Positions 5,999 through 8,098 of a stretch of DNA of 8,098 nt are shown here, one piece after another. The stretch's first letter is position 1, and each line of letters opens with the position of its first letter. This DNA is from Caldithrix sp. Lineage in GTDB: Bacteria; KSB1; UBA2214; DYKH01. The translations under genes were made by a program, and so were the position numbers. The stretch lies in NCBI GenBank assembly GCA_020722685.1, contig DYKH01000212.1:1-8098 (forward strand), read 5' to 3'. The notes below the pieces were generated by a model, which worked only from the letters and a program-made list of their open reading frames with translations, had not been told where the DNA came from and did no database searches.

Positions 5999-6715
5999 TT
6001 ATTCATTGTGAACAATATTCCGGCTGGCTGCAAAAATTTGGCTGCTCAATGTGCCAGGCATGTTGGAGAGCACGTAATTATCGTATGGCTCAAGCAAACC
6101 GAGGTTGAGTTTCGGTTGACCTTTATGATAAATGACGAAGCAACATTTGAATTGGTCGACCGACTCGGCGTCCATAAATTGTTTGAGTCGTTTGAGGTCA
6201 TCATCTGAAGTGGCACGATAAACCGTTATACCACTCTTACACTGGGCGCTCAAGCCATCGTAAGGAACAAGGTGCATGTACCTTAGGCCGTCCAAACGCT
6301 GCCGCTCCTTCTCAAACTTGTCGCGCGGAATGCGTAGCTCCCAGCGTCGAGGATCGAGTTTGTAAACCGCAAGATCGACTTCTTGCTCAATTCTTTTGGT
6401 GACGTAGCTTTTGATGTACTTAAAGATTACCCAAAAGCCGGCGATAATGCCGGCGCCTAATATGCCCGCAATGATGCTACCTATCCATTCCAAGAAACCA
6501 AGCTTCTGCTCCACAAGAGATGAACGTTGTTCAAACTCTTTTTCGTACAGTGTGAACTGATCCTTTTGGTGTGAAATCAGGCGATCTTCAACACTCTTTG
6601 CTTCTTCGGCAACGATAATACGAACGCGATCTTCACTTAGTGGTGTAGGTTTATTTGCTGTCTGCGCGAGAAGCATCGACGGCAAAAACCATAAGCCAAT
6701 TAATGTGGCTTTCAT
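5999..6715 (-). CDS. Signal-peptide, single-TM protein with cytoplasmic sensor-like domain
   Basis: This 238-residue protein is not one I can name. The ATG at 6715 has a perfect GGAGG (6725-6721) 5 nt upstream, so it is preferred over the GTG at 6745, which overlaps the cas7 stop and would spoil the leader. The start MKATLIGLWFLPSMLLAQTA is a clear signal peptide or anchor with likely cleavage near residue 17. Residues 27-72 are charged and helical, probably a coiled coil outside the membrane. Residues about 76-98 (WIGSIIAGILGAGIIAGFWVIF) form a transmembrane helix followed by a Lys-rich segment (KYIKSYVTKR), so the C-terminal part lies in the cytoplasm. Residues about 140-235 alternate strands and helices (RYMHLVPYDG, GITVYRATSDDDLKRLKQF, CCFVIYHKG, NYVLSNMPG), resembling a small alpha/beta ligand-binding or receiver-like domain. 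Context next to a nucleotide polymerase suggests a membrane effector gated by a signal. Confidence 0.8.
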   Translation of the reverse strand: MKATLIGLWFLPSMLLAQTANKPTPLSEDRVRIIVAEEAKSVEDRLISHQKDQFTLYEKEFEQRSSLVEQKLGFLEWIGSIIAGILGAGIIAGFWVIFKYIKSYVTKRIEQEVDLAVYKLDPRRWELRIPRDKFEKERQRLDGLRYMHLVPYDGLSAQCKSGITVYRATSDDDLKRLKQFMDAESVDQFKCCFVIYHKGQPKLNLGLLEPYDNYVLSNMPGTLSSQIFAASRNIVHNE

Positions 6716-6720
6716 TTTTT

Positions 6721-6725
6721 CCTCC
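6721..6725 (-). promoter_or_regulatory. Shine-Dalgarno deciding the TM-protein start
   Basis: The minus strand reads GGAGGAAAAAATG, a perfect GGAGG with 5-nt spacing to the ATG at 6715. It fixes the start 30 nt inside the frame that opens with GTG at 6745 and gives the protein a proper signal peptide. Confidence 0.85.
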
Positions 6726-6744
6726 GCTAAAAATCGATAACTCA

Positions 6745-7803
6745 CTAATGCGGTTCTATTGGCGTCTGAGCAATCGGCTTCTTGCGATTGTCTTCATCAC
6801 GGAACCAGTCTTGGTTCGGATAGCGAATGTGATGCACCGGCGGCCAGGCCCAAATGCGACGCAAATCCTTCAGCGTAACGGAACTCTTGTCGTCAGCAAA
6901 CTTTTGGGTTTCGCGCGTCACATAGTCTATCACAGCTTCGCCATCATGAACACTTTGCTTAGCGTCACCGTGAATATAACGGGATTTGGGATCAATGACG
7001 GTCACGTTATTTAGCGTGATTCGGATGCTGCCCAAGCCGGCAGGTTTGGCATAACCGATTTTGTGTCGCATGGTAGGTTCCAGAGCCATAGCATAGAGCA
7101 AGAGTTGCAGCTCGTCCTCGCGCAGATTGTTGAAATGTCCCGAGAAAACGAACTCATTTTGCGCCGCTAACGGATGAATATGTTGGTTAAGCGCTATACC
7201 CGAAGTCTTGCTCTGTTTGATTTCTCTTTCGGTTATGATATTGTGAGCATGAAAATAGAACTTGCGGCCAGCCAGATGCTTTTGGGTTTCATCAAGATAC
7301 CAAACGCTATGACGTGGTTTCGGCGTATCAAGAATCGGCGTGTAAATGGGTGTGTGGAACTTGGGATTTTGGCAAACAGCATCGGCAAAACCAACGTTTC
7401 CCGCCAAGAGGGTCTTTCCCTCAATCAAGCCGAACATGCGGCAAGCTGGGCAGAGGCTATTTTGCGAACGACAACGCCGGAATTTCTGCGGCAACTTGTC
7501 GCCGTAATGCACGTCATCGCGATAATCTTCATCAAAAAACCACCAACATCCGGGCGCAATGGTTTCGACCAAGCTACGAAACAAACCTTTTAATGAAGTT
7601 CCTGGAATGATTGGCTGGTTTTGGCGATTGCACAGAAATTGAACAGGCCCGCGAGTTTGTTTATCAGGAAGAAACAACGGTGCCTCTGTAACAATCGTAC
7701 CTGTAAAAGAGCCGCTCAAGCCTTCAAACTTATTTTGCGGAGTGAATTCCTGGCGTTGCGGCTCTTTGCTCCAATCGCAACGCACAAAGTCATAAGGGTT
7801 CAT
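6745..7803 (-). CDS. Type III Cas7-family RAMP protein
   Basis: This is a backbone-type RAMP protein of a type III effector complex, which binds crRNA and, in active members, cuts target RNA. In the 352 residues I see the RAMP core motif IPGTSLKGLFRSLVE (66-80), the glycine-rich loop near the end of the RRM-like fold, HKIGYAKPAGLGSIRI (247-262), and a cysteine group C86, C111, C118, C121 followed by FGL that matches the zinc-binding insertion of Csm3/Cmr4-type Cas7 proteins. D47 in FLPDKQT lies where the target-cleaving Asp of Csm3 would be, so it may be active. NPYDFV at the N-terminus recalls TIGR03986-type RAMP proteins, but the exact subfamily is uncertain. The ATG is preceded by GGAGG (7815-7811), 7 nt away, and overlaps the Csx19-like stop as ATGA. 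The final 50 residues (from about 305) form a family-specific tail. Confidence 0.88.
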   Translation of the reverse strand: MNPYDFVRCDWSKEPQRQEFTPQNKFEGLSGSFTGTIVTEAPLFLPDKQTRGPVQFLCNRQNQPIIPGTSLKGLFRSLVETIAPGCWWFFDEDYRDDVHYGDKLPQKFRRCRSQNSLCPACRMFGLIEGKTLLAGNVGFADAVCQNPKFHTPIYTPILDTPKPRHSVWYLDETQKHLAGRKFYFHAHNIITEREIKQSKTSGIALNQHIHPLAAQNEFVFSGHFNNLREDELQLLLYAMALEPTMRHKIGYAKPAGLGSIRITLNNVTVIDPKSRYIHGDAKQSVHDGEAVIDYVTRETQKFADDKSSVTLKDLRRIWAWPPVHHIRYPNQDWFRDEDNRKKPIAQTPIEPH

Positions 7804-8098
7804 GTTTCTTCCTCCAAACCGAGAAAACGCGTGAAAATTAGCACACCGTCCACATTATAAAATTCGCGCACCTTGAGCTTGACGCGCTGCGCATTTGCTG
7901 ATACCGGATAACGCAACAAACGCGGAATGCGGAGCTCGGCAAAGACGATTTCATCGGGTCTTACTCCCAAATCTTCCAGATCTTCTTTTTTAACGCGACT
8001 GCCCCAGAGATAATATGAAGAATCTTGACAGGTGGCAGGTTCGCTTGCATATTGTTGCAGGTTGGCCGGCGGATTGGTACGGCCACAATAGACCACAT
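7800..8098 (-). CDS. csx19: Csx19-like type III-D protein, C-terminal part, cut by the window edge
   Basis: About 98 residues are visible and the frame stays open to the right edge, so the true start lies outside. The pattern YYLWGS (28-33 of the visible part), a middle RIPRLLRYPV, then RVKLKVREFYNVDGVLIFTRFLGL at the end matches my recollection of the C-terminus of the TIGR03984/Csx19 family. That family is a small subunit or accessory protein found in subtype III-D loci; its function is poorly known. It has no membrane segment and no catalytic motif. The GTG at 8096 is an in-frame codon and probably not the start. It overlaps the cas7 start as ATGA, so the two are co-translated. The assignment is from memory of the family, without an alignment. 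Confidence 0.68.
   Translation of the reverse strand, partial: VVYCGRTNPPANLQQYASEPATCQDSSYYLWGSRVKKEDLEDLGVRPDEIVFAELRIPRLLRYPVSANAQRVKLKVREFYNVDGVLIFTRFLGLEEET

Noticed and set aside
6716..6745. GTG start at 6745 for the TM protein.
   Set aside because: It would place ten polar residues before the signal peptide and ignores the perfect GGAGG before the ATG at 6715.

Overview
The window is the 3' part of one long minus-strand operon (read from high to low coordinates) of a type III CRISPR-Cas locus, most likely subtype III-D. This rests on a C-terminal fragment of a Csx19-like protein at the right edge, followed by a Cas7-type RAMP protein. Cas10, Cas5 and the other backbone genes are not here; they presumably lie beyond the right edge. 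No CRISPR array is visible. The host is probably an uncultured bacterium. A secreted-then-anchored membrane protein with a bacterial signal peptide, an S23-type four-helix-bundle gene embedded in CAG/CTG-type repeats, and a pentapeptide/TIR-like protein suit FCB-group or other environmental phyla, but I cannot fix the phylum.

Layout in transcription order: Csx19-like (8098-7800, partial), Cas7/RAMP (7803-6745), signal-peptide plus one-TM protein (6715-5999), pentapeptide-repeat/TIR-like protein (5969-4839), CARF-HEPN-mCpol protein (4836-3382), a 66-residue unknown (3382-3182), Cas6 (3185-2208), a hairpin of degenerate CAG-type repeats (2212-2087), an S23-like four-helix-bundle gene (2049-1672), a second hairpin (1674-1606), Cas1 (1580-588), Cas2 (585-307), a weak terminator-like element, and about 280 bp of apparently non-coding DNA. 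Most junctions are ATGA or TAGTG overlaps or 2-nt gaps, so the genes are probably co-transcribed and translationally coupled. The exceptions are the two repeat-bearing gaps around the S23 gene, 29 nt before the pentapeptide gene, and 29 nt before the TM-protein start (filled by its own ribosome-binding site).

The most interesting part is the accessory cassette between Cas7 and Cas6 (about 6715-3182). Its centre is a single 484-residue protein that combines a CARF cyclic-oligonucleotide sensor, a HEPN domain with an intact RNSTTH motif, and a minimal CRISPR polymerase (mCpol) palm domain with LDGDD and AGDD metal-binding motifs. One chain thus appears able to make, sense and respond to a nucleotide signal. 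Just upstream sit a TIR-like protein on a pentapeptide beta-helix and a membrane-anchored protein with a cytoplasmic domain, both plausible effectors. This resembles the logic of known mCpol systems with membrane effectors (Panoptes type), but the composition and CRISPR context differ.

The second notable item is the S23-like gene placed between cas6 and cas1. It is bracketed by two same-orientation palindromic repeat tracts, and the stop codons of both cas6 and the S23 gene lie at the first repeat unit.
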